Assembly (NCBI GenBank): GCA_018292915.2 | Contig: JACVVK020000222.1 | Coordinates: 1 to 64,000 of the forward strand | From: Batillaria attramentaria | Taxonomy: Eukaryota > Mollusca > Gastropoda > Batillariidae | Direction of reading: 5' to 3' | Length of the DNA stretch: 64,000 bases | Part shown: one piece after another, positions 50,298 to 61,502 of the stretch | Numbering within the stretch: position 1 is the stretch's first letter | Layout: each line of letters begins with the position of its first letter | Translations under genes and position numbers: made by a program | Notes under the pieces: model-generated | What the model was told of the DNA's origin: nothing | The model's database searches: none | Seen by the model: only the letters and a program-made list of their open reading frames with translations

Positions 50298-50353
<56 letters not shown>
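50298..50353. repeat. (CA)n microsatellite
   Basis: CA run truncating the zinc-finger relic. Confidence 0.95.
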
Positions 50354-50354
<1 letters not shown>

Positions 50355-50712
50355 GCTTCGGGTTCACGTCAAGACCATTTATTACTGTTTACACGAATAT
50401 CCATTTTACCATGATCAGTTTAGCAGGTGATGCGAGGACTATGAGTGTGCAGTAAACCAATTTGAGATTTCCATGGAAACAGGATGCGTTCTTTATCTGA
50501 ATGTTTGATGGAGAGAGAAAAAATGAATGAAAGTGGATTTCTGAGACTGGGTGTTTTCAAGTGATTCTGATTATGATCTTTGATGTACATAAAAAAGCTG
50601 TTACTGTTGTCTAAAACACGTGTTAATATGTAATAATGTTACATGTACATGTAAAGTGAATTGTAGTACTAGAATAGTGATATTTAACATTACAAAGGTC
50701 ACAGGACACTCT

Positions 50713-50714
<2 letters not shown>

Positions 50715-50756
<42 letters not shown>
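50715..50756. repeat. (GT)n microsatellite
   Basis: Intergenic GT run. Confidence 0.95.
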
Positions 50757-50758
<2 letters not shown>

Positions 50759-52225
50759 CTGTGGTCGGAACAAATATGACCACTTTTAATCTCTTCAGCA
50801 GACATACACTCATGTGTCGCGATGGGAAAAAATGCATAATATTCATGATACAGCCTACACATAACCACACAAAACCACAATACAAAACCTGAAAGCAGGT
50901 GGAGTAAGAACATGATACTATACAGAAAAAAAAACACCCACGAGATGAACATAAGTAAGTTTTTGAGCAAAACCTTGACAAAAATCTCTAAAAGATCTAG
51001 AACCCTCGTCAAACAGTCAAATTCCATTGCTGGAAATATTTGAGCATTGATAACTGCCCCAAAGAGCTAGCCTCTTTCGTATTTTTAAAAGGCATTCAAT
51101 TCCAGGGTTCCTATTGCATTTTTTTTTTTTTTTTTTTTTTTTGGGGGGGGGGGGGGGGAGCGTATTTCTACGAAAGACTGAAAAATCAGCAACACCACAC
51201 CGAGAGGTTGAAGTAGAGAGAACACTAAACACACTACAGAAGCATACTACGAACATACAATTTTATAAAGTCTCCAAAAGTTCTGACATACATACTCTCA
51301 CGTAAGAGAATTCAATTCCGGTTTCGTGATAAAATTACTACCCCAGCCCTTCATCCAGTGTAATGGTCCGATTTGGAGATAGAAAATCAAGTGTATGTTT
51401 GAATTTGATGAAAGTTACATCCTTAATGTATTGACGGTCGATCGATGCATGTGAAGCATTAAGATGTTATCTGAGTTTGTACGCTAGAGCAAAATTTAAT
51501 ATACCGCTTCTCCGACCGATGAGAAAGTATCAAAATGGATCGAGGAAGTGTGGTGGAGGAAATGGAAGGGGTGGTGCGGGCTGGAGAGGTATGAGATCGC
51601 CGATGCTGAAGTGTGACAAAGAAAAGCTTTTTCATCATTTACTGGACACAGCATAACAAATGTTTCAGCCTTTGCCGTTATTCTGAAGATATGGTGGCCA
51701 TGATATTGAAGACCACATATTTGCACTATTGACGAGTATTCATTATGTCTTCCTTTCTGAGTCTGTGATACAAGGTCTGGGTGAATGAAGGTAAATTGTG
51801 GTTACAAACGCTTGCATAGAGCAGGCTTAAAGAGCAACAGTTCTGACAGACAAAAAGAGATCTCACAGTATATCATCTCTTCTTATTTCCCAAATCACTG
51901 AAAGTATGGCGTCTTTTGTACCAGATGCCTCCGACGACGTATGGATGTGTGTGATCCATGTTTCAAAAAGTGAAGATTTTGTCTTTGGGAAAATTTGCTG
52001 TCTATGGGGCAATAAGTATTTCTCAATAAAATTGAACTGAATTGAATTAAATTGAATTGGCGCAGGAACGAGCTTTTAATGAAAAGGAATCATACTTTCA
52101 GTGGAGTTAAGGTGTGAGAAATCATTCATACAAGAAATCAAGTTTTTGTCTGACAAAAATGTGTGTCTTACAAAGCCCATGCAGCGACTGCACAAAGGCA
52201 ATCTCTCCTTTGTCATAGATACTCT
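50757..52225. other. Intergenic, no gene recognised
   Basis: Adjacent poly-T and poly-G runs at 51119-51160. At 52023-52060 a TCAATAAAATTGAACTGAAT tail with TTGAATT repeats looks like a retroelement 3' end. No motif-bearing open frame. Confidence 0.5.
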
Positions 52226-52232
52226 TATGCGC

Positions 52233-52235
<3 letters not shown>

Positions 52236-52267
<32 letters not shown>
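52236..52267. repeat. (GA)n microsatellite
   Basis: GA run in the intergenic region. Confidence 0.95.
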
Positions 52268-52270
<3 letters not shown>

Positions 52271-52970
52271 ATTTCAGCGCAGTGATCGGAACCTTTGAAT
52301 ACCCGTTATGTAAGTGAATTACACTATACATGCTCATTTATACAGTTCATGGTCCCCCCCCCCTCCTCCCCGCCCCTCATCCCGCCCTCCAAATAAAATA
52401 AATACATACAAAGTATTACAAACATACACAGCTAAGTACAAAGCCAAGGGAGAAAGCATTTCACTGCAGCCAACAAAAAGCGTGTATATCCAGATAAAGT
52501 AACAACACAACAGAACTTGAAAATTCACTTTTTACATACTTCGTGAGGAGATGGAGGGTTTTTTGTTTGTTTGTTTGTTTGTTTTAAAGATCACACGTTC
52601 TCATAAACAGGATGAATAATATCTGCCAGCAGTGTGGAGATCACACGATCCATGATTTCTCCGCCATTCAAAGTTACTAAAAAGCAAAGCCAGAATGAGT
52701 AAATCGCTGAAGCACTATTTTCCTGTTGGTGATTACTATGGACCTGAGGTTATCCTTACATCACGTAAAACACAAACAGATCACAAAGTGTTAGACTGAG
52801 ATGCAGGTAATTTGATATTTGTACGATTGCATAAACGCTGAGAGATTTTCCTTTCTTTTTTTGTTTCTCCTTTTTTTTTTTTTTTCTTCTTCTTCTTTTT
52901 TTTTCTTTTTTTTTCTTTTACAGCAGACTGAATCCGATAAAGAGTTTTCCCCAAGCTCAGTCATTCAATC
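52268..52970. other. Region downstream of the carbonic anhydrase gene
   Basis: C-rich run near 52354-52380, (GTTT)n at 52564-52584 and T-rich runs at 52855-52920. No gene. Confidence 0.5.
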
Positions 52971-53337
52971 ATTTTCTTCTCACACCAACCGCTTTAAGAT
53001 CCACATTGGCCAGTGCCCAGTTCACAAACGGCTGAAGACGGACAACAGCAGAGAACACAAGACCACCAAGACATTTCAAGAAACCCTACCTAGCCCATTC
53101 ATTTATTTCTTTTCCAACACCAGCCCCCTACAACCCTACCGCTGCCCAGATCACAAACGGTTGAAGACAGGCACAAGGAAAGGAAACACAAGATGACGGA
53201 GAGTTTTCAACCACCCTCACCCAACCCAATCACTCATTTCTTTCCCAACACTAGCCCGCTAAAAATCTGCGTCGGCAGCTGGCAAGTTCACAAACGGCTG
53301 AAGACGGACGCAAGGAGAGACAACAAGATGGCGGTGG
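52971..53337 (-). repeat. ~130-bp tandem repeat including the carbonic anhydrase C-terminal codons
   Basis: Three units, about 52971-53100, 53101-53236 and 53237-53337. Each has CACAAACGG(C/T)TGAAGAC followed by a purine-rich stretch with ACAAGA. The third unit overlaps the end of the carbonic anhydrase CDS (codons for SVFSRL and the stop); the first two lie 3' of the stop in the transcript. Confidence 0.75.
53102..53107 (-). terminator. Candidate poly(A) signal of carbonic anhydrase
   Basis: Minus-strand AATAAA about 180 bases after the stop codon, inside the second unit of the 130-bp tandem repeat. Confidence 0.4.
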
Positions 53338-55404
53338 TGCTGAAGACAAGGGGAGACGACCCGCCCGCCACAACAAAGGTGGTCTTGATGGTTCTGCCGT
53401 TGAGGTTCTGTACGGGACGGTAGTTGTCGACGATTGAGTGGTTTTCAGTATCCTTCAGTTTGCGGAATTCTGCCATCTGGAAGAGACACAAACGTTTCTA
53501 GTAGCTGCTACACAAAAGCCAATACAATGAGTACTGAAACTGGGTTACATCACAATTACCCTTTCAGGACACGCACTATTGCCAGTATTGATGGTGGGTG
53601 GGTGTTTTGGAGTTTAACGTCCTTTTCCGCGGCATAATTTTTCTTTTAACAATGTACACGAACACTGCACAGTAAACTCCACTGTCACTGTAACAACATC
53701 AATAGCAATACGGGTGGGTGTTTCAGGGTTTAACGTCCATTTCCACCGCATATGGGCGACATCAAAGACAGGGCAACGAGAAAAAGGCCAGCGCAAGTAC
53801 TTGGCCGCTGCCGGGATTCGAACTCAGACCCGAGCACTGAAAGCCCAACGCTCTACCATTCGGCTATCCGGGGTCCCCATTGCGAGTACTGCGAGTGCAT
53901 GCCTGTAAAACTGACTGAAAGGTCAGTGGGTTTTATACCCAGCATAGTAACGTAGCAACCAGTCTATCCCGAGTCTTAACCCATTCAACCCATTTTAACC
54001 CAACTAACTAGACGCAAGTCGTTTAGGGGGTTACTCTGGCTCTACAAGGTACAACATAATCATAACGGCTACCGCAGACGATATCATATACACATTACTT
54101 TCCCCAAAACAAAGAACCATTTCATGTTATTGTCCAACCACCAAATTAACCCCAGTTCCTACCAAGTACCTTTGGGATTGTGCACCACTGGCCTCACTAA
54201 AAAAAATAAAAAATAAAATAAAATCAGATTTGATTTATGTCTGCGTGGATTTACACTGGCCTTTGATTATACTCGTGTTTGCTGCAATAAGAGCCGTCAA
54301 GGAACCGTTAATCTTGCATGATTCTCGCATAGAGGCCTCAAACCGAAAACAAGTCAAAACGTGGGATACTCGTGCGCGGTACGACATATGTTAAAGTGAG
54401 CAGATTTCGAAAGCATAATGTGTACAGACGCGCTGTTTCGCAGCTGTGTCTCACGTTAGGGAAGCTTAACATATGCAGGTTAATGTGAAGGTTCCTTCAG
54501 TCTCGGAGGAACCTGGATTTGTGCACTCAGGTTGGTCTTCGGACTGGATGATGGTAGAGTGCACTGGTAATTTCCGGTGCCTGTCTCGCCTTCGTGTACA
54601 CACGCACGCACATACATCAAGTGTGCACGCTAAAAATCCCACGTTCATCTTTCGAAGAAGAGTAGGCTGTGGTCGGTGTCGTGGAAAACAGAAATACTGT
54701 CGCACGCACCAGAGTGAATAGCAGGGTGGAGGTTTTGCACATAAAGTAGCTCTTAGAGGTAGCAGGCTTTCACTGCTTCGTCCTCCAGTCCTGCGGCGCC
54801 ATGAGCATTTCAGTAGAGATGGATATGTGCGCCGAGAAGACGTCTACCATACCATACCACCATACTTATGCCGAGAAGACTCAGAACTAACCTGGGCTGA
54901 TGACACTTTGATTGTGTCTGTGAAGACGGTCCAAGTGACAATCTCGTTACACGACGGGGTGGTCAGACTGCCTGAGTAGCGGTAGAAGTCGGTCATGCCA
55001 GCCACAAAGTCTTCCAGTGAGAAGGCCGTAGCAATCTGTTTCTGGGCCGCTGAAAGAAAGAGAAAAATATGTTGTTGTTTTTTTTCATCAAGTTTCCGCA
55101 TGAAATATTTTATATTGCTCGTACGTTGTGTTTTTCCACATGTGGTGGGATCTGTAGATCTAAGAGTTCCCACTGATCTGATCATCAACCCCTGACAGTA
55201 AGGAACCTGTCTGATTATCAGGGCCCGTATGTAAAACTCGAGGTTAATTTAACCCACAGCTACGGGCCTAACCCAGATTAGGACAAAAGAAACCCAAAAA
55301 CAAAACAATTAAAAAAAAAAAAAAAGCGAAGAAAGGTAGGAAAAAATCCTTTTCTAACGTCTTAGGCACCATGGTGGAATGGACCCGTTTCCTTGTTAAA
55401 ACAA

Positions 55405-55464
<60 letters not shown>

Positions 55465-57599
55465 TGATGATGATGATGATGATGAAACTTTATTTATCAA
55501 CGGTAAAAGTTTTGACAGAAATTCGCCAGTTTGCAAACTTGCCGTTGCTAATACTACAGAGACTATCTACTAAGGGAAAAAAGGGAGCAAAATATAAAAG
55601 GTATTATGCACTAAACTACAAGAAACAAAACCATAGAGAAAAACGTCCATCAGGTCAAAACGCATTCACACACACGTACGACCTTTGTAAACACAAATCA
55701 CTGATATAATACTGAATTGATGTAAAATAGAAAATCAAAATAACAAGTTGCCGCGTAACGTACGTTACGTGCGATCCATCAGGTACTGTTTGAGTGCACG
55801 CTTAAACGTAGAAGTAGATATATTTAGTTTCAGGTGTGAAGGGAGAGAATTCCATTGTAATGCTCCAGCGAAGGAAAGGCTTGTTTTGAATAAGTCAATA
55901 CGGGGTAATGGTAAGCGCAGGATGCCATTCCTCGAGGTCCTCTCATGCTGCTGATTTAAATTAAAAAGTGTTTCCAGATATGGTGGCATTGTCTCGTTGA
56001 AGATTTTATGTATGAATACACACTTATTGTAAGTAAGCTGGTGTTCAAGGCTAAGAAGATTAAGTTTTTTAAATTTTTCGCTAGTTGGGAGAGGTTCTGG
56101 AAGAACATTTTAACAGCTCTCTTGTAAAGCGAATTGAGTCTGGCCATGTGGACATCGCTGCACCCGTCCCAAACAGTGGAGGCATAAGTAACATGTGAGG
56201 TTATATGTGCGTTAAAAAACAGCTTTCGGCTATGGAGATCAGTTATGTGCCTTAGCTGAGAAAGTAAATATACATTTTTCGAAAGAGTTTTACACAGTGC
56301 ATTTATTTGGGCCTCCCATTTCAGCTGATCGTCAACAATGACACCTAAAAATCGATGGTTTGTAACTTGCTGAACCGGCTGGCCGTTCAGACAAAGGTTT
56401 AATGGGGACAGATGGCGCTGATGTTTTTGCCGCGTTGTAACTAGCATACTTTGTGTTTTATTGGGATGTAAGACCATGTGGTTGTCATGACACCATGTTA
56501 CTACTTCATTTATGCTATCTTGCAAACACATGTTAATTTCTGATACGTGTTTGCCGGTAGCATGCAAACTAGTATCATCAGCAAACATATCGCAGTTTAC
56601 ATTTGTGTTAGTGACATGCAGGGGTAGGTCGTTAATAAACAGGATAAACAGCAATGGGCCTAAGATGGACCCCTGCGGTACCCCATAACGAACATGCCCA
56701 TCGGCGGAGTATTTACCGTTGATATAGACACTCTGCTTTCTATCATCTAGATATGAGCGGAAGAACGACAGTGCACTTTTGTCTATTTGATAGACTTCAA
56801 GCTTTTTTAAAAGAATACCGTGATCCACCAAGTCAAAGGCCTTACGTAGATCTAGGAAAACAGTGTCAGACATTAGATTGTTATTTACTGCAGATAGCCA
56901 TTTGTCAATTATACCTGTCAACGCAGTATGACATGAATGGTTTGGTCTGAACCCAGACTGGCTAATACTGAGGAAGTTATTTTGTTCAAGAAATTCAAGC
57001 AAATGAGTGTGAACATGCCTCTCCAATGGCTTTGACAAAGCCGACAGTACTGAGATGGGACGATAATTGTTGATATCGTTCAGATCTTTTGACTTGGGAA
57101 TTGGTACTACTTTTGCTTTTTTAAGCAGATTTGGGAAGCAACCTTGATCGATACAAAGGTTGAAAATAAAGGTTAGAGAATCGATAGTGTGTGGTAACGA
57201 CATTTTTAAGGCTTCACTGTTGATTCCATAAATTCCAGTAGATTTTTTGTTTGGCATGCTTTCAATATACCTCCCGACTTCTGCCACTGTTATGTATGGG
57301 ATGTGAAATGTTTTAGAAATATGTTTAGCCTCACAGTGACGCCTGAGACAACTAGGAATGGTGTATGGAGCAATGTTGCTATCGTGTGCTGACTGAGCTA
57401 GTGATTCAGCAGCAGATAAAAATTGGGTATTAAGTTTACCAGCAGTAAACTCAGGTGGAATTTCAGAGTTGGTTTTACCCTTAGTGATCATATTTAGAGC
57501 TTTCCAAATGGATGAGGTGTCATGGTTATCGGAGATCAGCTGGTTAAAGTAAGATTTCTTAGCGGCTCTAACTAAATATTTTACAAGGTTACGTTGACG

Positions 57600-57635
<36 letters not shown>

Positions 57636-58197
57636 TTTTACCCTAGAGCTAGTTTAGTTGGAGGTCAGACTCTAACCCTGGGCTAAAATCCCTAACCTCG
57701 ACTTTTACATGCAGGCCCTGCTCCTCGCCAGAAAGAACTGGGTCTGCCGATCCGGTTCACTTCACGTGATATACAGCTACGTACAGCAATTGGCGGAATT
57801 CGAAAGGATCTGTCGCTTTCTAATGGGAATACCCTGTGCTATTTTCAGATCTGGCCAAGCTGCGTGGACGCCTGTGATATCATGCGTAGATCAGTATAGT
57901 TGAGGGTCGTCATTGATTTGACCCATCGCCCAAGAGTCAGCTCAGGGAACAAAACTCTTTCAGGCTAGTTCCCATGCAAGCACGGTTCTCTCCCCTGTTC
58001 TTCAGGCCTTGAAGTTAGGTTATAATGCGTCAGTTTATGCAAGAAGTACTTGCCTCCAGTCAAGATATCGGGGAAATGGTCGACAAGGGCCTGAATTCTT
58101 GGGTTGTTGTCATTTGCAATCTGAAAAAAATCAAGAGGAGAAAGGTCAAATAAAGAACTGTATAGAAATATGCCGACTCAGAGAAAATCAGTGGCGG

Positions 58198-58242
<45 letters not shown>

Positions 58243-59024
58243 CCAGCAAGATGATGATGTGGCAACAGTTATTGGTTGAAGGCTGTGAAGAGGCCTTCAA
58301 CCAATAACTGTTGCCACATCATCATCTTGCTGGTCGTGTGTGTGTGTGTGTGTGTGATTTTCAGATTTGTTTGTGAAAGATAGTTTTGTGTCTGCATACT
58401 GATCTGATCGAAACTGGGAGGTCATTCCAACAAGTCGGAAAGAGGGTGCAGAAAATGTAGTGTAAGCCGCTATTAACCCAAGTCTGATACCCGAATCGAG
58501 CTAAACTCGGGTTAAACTCGGGTTGTAGTGTAAACATCCTCTCTGAGATCTGCAAGTACAGCAAACACTTCTACAAATACAACTACAGGTACCTCAAAGA
58601 AGAAACCAAGGACTGCGAGTCCATCAGCGTGGGCGACAGCTTGGCTGAGGTTTGCGTACTTGTTGTTGTAGGTCACAACGTGTACCTGTTGACATCAATG
58701 TGATTAGCATTATTCATTATTTGTAATGTCAATGATCGAACTGCAACCTCTCGTGTGTTACTGACAAAGGCCTAGTTCACCGCAAATCCTCGCCCAGACA
58801 TTTTCAGCGGTGAACCCAGAGATAAACTCACCGTGTGCGCAGGTGCCCAATTGTAAAAAAAAAAAAAAAATTGCAATAATGATAATGACGATAATAATAA
58901 TAATAATAATATTTCAAATGTGACATTTGTCCCTCGGTAGAATCTCCAGGGGCCATAACAACAGCGGGTAAAAACAAGAATGAATTGACAAGGAGTTAAA
59001 ACACATTCAAATAAACATTCTGAG

Positions 59025-59067
<43 letters not shown>

Positions 59068-61038
59068 TCATACAACATTCGGTTACCACTTTCCCAATAT
59101 TGTTACTGACAAATCCACGAGGTATCATAAAGTACAATGAAAACTAGTAAGGACACGCATTATAAAAAAGTAAGTATGGGTCCATTTTCACCCACGACAT
59201 ACGGCATAGAAAAAAAAAACTTCGCCAGGCAGGCAGGGACGACTAGCCAGTCTGGCCGTGGTTTGACATCCAGTATGCGCTAGTAACCGACCAACAAGTG
59301 CCCCATGATTAACACACTGTGGTTTGACTGGTAAACTGCCCCCGAATGCCCACCATTGTGAGAAAGTTTTCAGCGAATGCGCTTAATCCGTGCATCAGAA
59401 TCAGTCACTTGGGGACACAGTATAGCATCTAAAACCATTGTGGCAACTCGGGATGGTGTATAAGTTGTTTTACGTACGTAGAAGCGTATCGCGTACTGAG
59501 AAGACGACGTTGTTTGATTGCAGACCGAAGGCCATCTAGACAGCGCTGATTGGTAGCTATTTTGTTTAGCAACTCGGCGTGAACTACAGGTATGGAAGCG
59601 TTAGGCCAAAGAAAGCCACATTTCTCTCAGACTGAAGGCCATCTAGACAGCGCTGATTGGTAGCTATTTTGTTTAGCAACTCGGCGTGAACTACAGGTAT
59701 GGAAGCGTTAGGCCAAAGAAAGCCACATTTCTCTCAGACTGAAGGCCATCTAAACAGCGCTGATTGGTAGCTATTTTTTTTAGCAACTCGGCGTGAACTA
59801 CAGGTATGGAAGCGTTAGGCCAAAGAAAGCCACATTTCTCTCAGACTGAAGGCCATCTAAACAGCGCTGATTGGTAGCTATTTTGTTTAGCAACTCGGCG
59901 TGAACTACAGGTATGGAAGCGTTAGGCCAAAGAAAGCCACATTTCTCTCAGACCGAAGGCCATCTAGACAGCGCTGATTGGTAGCTATTTTTTTTAGCAA
60001 CTCGGCGTGAACTACAGGTATGGAAGCGTTAGGCCAAAGAAAGCCACATTTCTCTCAGACTGAAGGCCATCTAAACAGCGCTGATTGGTAGCTATTTTTT
60101 TTAGCAACTCGGCGTGAACTACAGGTATGGAAGCGTTAGGCCAAAGAAAGCCACATTTCTCTCAGACTGAAGGCCATCTAAACAGCGCTGATTGGTAGCT
60201 ATTTTGTTTAGCAACTCGGCGTGAACTACAGGTATGGAAGCGTTAGGCCAAAGAAAGCCACATTTCTCTCAGACTGAAGGCCATCTAAACAGCGCTGATT
60301 GGTAGCTATTTTTTTTAGCAACTCGGCGTGAACTACAGGTATGGAAGCGTTAGGCCAAAGAAAGCCACATTTCTCTCAGACTGAAGGCCATCTAAACAGC
60401 GCTGATTGGTAGCTATTTTTTTTAGCAACTCGGCGTGAACTACAGGTATGGAAGCGTTAGGCCAAAGAAAGCCACATTTCTCTACTATCAGAAGCAGCAA
60501 AGCCACAAAAAAAGGTCGCAGTGGCCAAAACGAACATCTGTTCATTTGGCAAACAGCCTAAAAGCTTTGTGCCAGGCAGCTCCTCCCCCCCCCCCAACTT
60601 ATTACGAATATAAAGAGTGGGGTGGGTGGGTGTTTGGGGGTTTAACGTCCTTTTCCACCACATAGGGTGATATCAAAGACGGGGCAACGATGAAAAAGCC
60701 AGCACAAATATTTGGCCCCAGCCGGGATCGAACTCACGACCCGAGCATTAGAAGTCCAACGCTCTACCATTCGACCACCCCGGCTCCCCTACGAATATAA
60801 AGACTTTAAGAAAACATAAGATGATGATGACGATATAGGTCGATGATATCCATTGTGGCAAATGCTGACGTTACCTCCATGGGGTACATTTTGCGGTCAA
60901 CAGTGTGTTCCGATCCTTTCATGTCATCGCTGCCCCAGTGGAAGTGAAACTGGGCCACAGTGTAGGACGGTCCAGACAGACCTCCGCCGCTGACCTTGAC
61001 CTCATTTTCGGGAGCGTCGTAACCGTAGTTCACTTGCG
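53288..61038 (-). CDS. Alpha-carbonic anhydrase with predicted GPI anchor (five 3' exons)
   Basis: Exons in transcript order: 61038-60875, 58685-58593, 58120-58054, 55049-54892, 53476-53288, giving 222 residues; N-terminal exons are not found. The enzyme interconverts CO2 and bicarbonate with zinc. QFHFHWG supplies the first two zinc histidines and VHVVTYNN the third; GSEHTVD holds the Glu of the Glu-Thr gate and [19 protein letters not shown] the Thr. The first two exon junctions are phase 0. Exon 3 to exon 4 only joins in frame if the donor is GGAG|GCAAGT, a GC-AG intron (phase 1). The C-terminus [20 protein letters not shown] is followed by a hydrophobic stretch ending VFSRL, fitting a GPI signal as in vertebrate CA4. 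The first visible exon begins in phase 1 after TTTGCTCAG. Introns carry SINEs, a LINE-interrupted MITE, a hairpin and a satellite. Confidence 0.93.
53590..53635 (-). mobile_element. SINE family A, 3' fragment
   Basis: GGTGGGTGGGTGTTTTGGAG and TTTAACGTCCTTTTCC; truncated copy in the last carbonic anhydrase intron. Confidence 0.75.
53711..53878 (-). mobile_element. SINE family A, nearly full copy
   Basis: Minus strand: GATAGCCGAATGGTAGAGCG-type A box, GTTCGAATCCCGGC B box, then GGCCAAGTACTTGCGCTGG and GTGGAAATGGACGTTAAACC. Located 75 bases from the preceding fragment in the same orientation. Confidence 0.85.
53880..54890. other. Carbonic anhydrase intron
   Basis: Last intron of the carbonic anhydrase gene; no further exon or recognised repeat. 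Confidence 0.5.
55406..55465. repeat. (CA)n(GA)n(GAT)n compound microsatellite
   Basis: Forms the junction between the MITE and the 3' end of the LINE; the (GAT)n part probably derives from the LINE tail. Confidence 0.9.
55466..57603 (-). mobile_element. CR1/jockey-type LINE, 5' truncated
   Basis: Minus-strand RT frame (57600 to about 55956) shows [70 protein letters not shown], catalytic [29 protein letters not shown] and [13 protein letters not shown]. After a frameshift the C-terminus continues at 55765-55989 with [15 protein letters not shown] and WNSLPSHLK. The endonuclease half is missing: the frame starts at [17 protein letters not shown] beside a (GA)n run. The 3' UTR ends AACTTTATTTATCAACGG. 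Sits in a carbonic anhydrase intron in the gene's orientation. Confidence 0.92.
57605..57631. repeat. (GA)n microsatellite at LINE 5' junction
   Basis: GA run between the truncated LINE and the right half of the MITE. Confidence 0.95.
58199..58357. repeat. Long perfect inverted repeat with CA/GT base
   Basis: Left arm 58241-58283 begins GACCAGCAAGATGATGATGT; right arm 58293-58335 is its exact reverse complement; the loop is nine bases (TGTGAAGAG). The stem extends outward through (CA)n at 58199-58240 against (GT)n at 58336-58357, giving at least 65 paired bases. Lies in the carbonic anhydrase intron between exons 58593-58685 and 58054-58120. Confidence 0.95.
58686..59359. other. Carbonic anhydrase intron
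   Basis: Poly-A at 58856-58869, (AAT)n near 58892-58910 and (CA)n at 59027-59064. No exon. Confidence 0.55.
59360..59518 (+). repeat. Dispersed repeat family D, copy 3
   Basis: GCGCTTAATCCGTGCATCAG, AAACCATTGTGGCAACTCGG and GCGTACTGAGAAGACGACG match 11088-11265 and the reverse of 47820-48000. Runs straight into the 107-bp array. Confidence 0.7.
59518..60484. repeat. 107-bp satellite array, nine units
   Basis: The marker AACTCGGCGTGAACTACAGG recurs at 59571, 59678, 59785, 59892, 59999, 60106, 60213, 60320 and 60427, exactly 107 bases apart. Units differ at a few sites (CAGACC/CAGACT, CTAGACAG/CTAAACAG, TTTTGTTTAG/TTTTTTTTAG). The combination in unit 5 repeats that of unit 1 at two sites, hinting at conversion or blockwise duplication. 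The monomer includes the terminal segment of repeat family D. Confidence 0.97.
60616..60789 (-). mobile_element. SINE family A, full-looking copy
   Basis: Minus strand: GGGGAGCCGGGGTGGTCGAA, TGGTAGAGCGTTGGAC, GTGAGTTCGATCCCGGCTGG, GGCCAAATATTTGTGC, ATCGTTGCCCCGTCTTTG, and 3' end CCCCAAACACCCACCC. A box and B box spacing is that of a tRNA. Confidence 0.9.
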
Positions 61039-61404
61039 CTGAGCAAAGACAATGAACATCACCGTCAGATAATAACAAAGGAAGAGTAATAATCCACTTG
61101 GGGTTGCGTAGACAAATAATACACTAATACAATAAAATGTATTATGTAGTAGGCTTATGATTACCAAAGGATGGGTGTTGTGATTGCTAATTTTCACTAT
61201 TCTTTTTTGTTCTTTTCTGCCCAACATTTTTTTTTTCACACACAGTCCATGGTCTTCTGTCACCTAAGGATGGGTGTTGTGATAATTTTACTATTTTTTC
61301 TGGTCCTTTTCTCGCCCACCGTTTTTTTCTTCTTTTTTTTTTCCCGCGCCGTGTATGTCAGTACGTCCGCAGAGTTACCTTTTGCTTGTTTGTTGAAGTT
61401 ATGT
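61039..61404. other. Carbonic anhydrase upstream intron
   Basis: GGATGGGTGTTGTGAT occurs twice (61170 and 61267) with similar flanks, a local duplication of about 97 bases. T-rich runs at 61321-61341. No exon. Confidence 0.5.
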
Positions 61405-61502
61405 CCCATTTGTTTATGTCCTGAAGAAGGCGTAAGCCGAAACGTCGACCTGTGCCGTCCTTTGTCAAAGTTAAGTGGTTTCTGTCCCTTTTATGTCGCT
61501 TT
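61405..61502 (+). mobile_element. Penelope-like or related 3'-end repeat with hammerhead-like core, copy 2
   Basis: GTCCTGAAGAAGGCGTAAGC, CGAAACGTCGACCTGTGC, GTCCTTTGTCAAAGTTAAGT and GGTTTCTGTCCCTTTTATGT. Same block order as the minus-strand copy at 9978-10090. Confidence 0.5.

Larger units (their letters stand above)
55219..57720 (+). mobile_element. MITE family C, copy 3, split by a LINE
   Basis: Left part 55219-55400 starts CAGGGCCCGTATGTAAAACT and ends GACCCGTTTCCTTGTTAAAA. Right part 57633-57720 starts near TTTTACCCTAGAGCTAG and ends TTTTACATGCAGGCCCTG. Together they cover the same sequence as the uninterrupted copy at 25640-25913. The terminal 18 bp are inverted repeats (CAGGGCCCGTATGTAAAA). 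The gap is filled by microsatellites and the LINE at 55466-57603. Confidence 0.8.

Noticed and set aside
58024..58054. GT donor GGCAA|GTACTT for carbonic anhydrase exon 3
   Set aside because: It gives phase 2, which cannot join the phase-1 start of the next exon; the GC donor two codons earlier gives the right frame.
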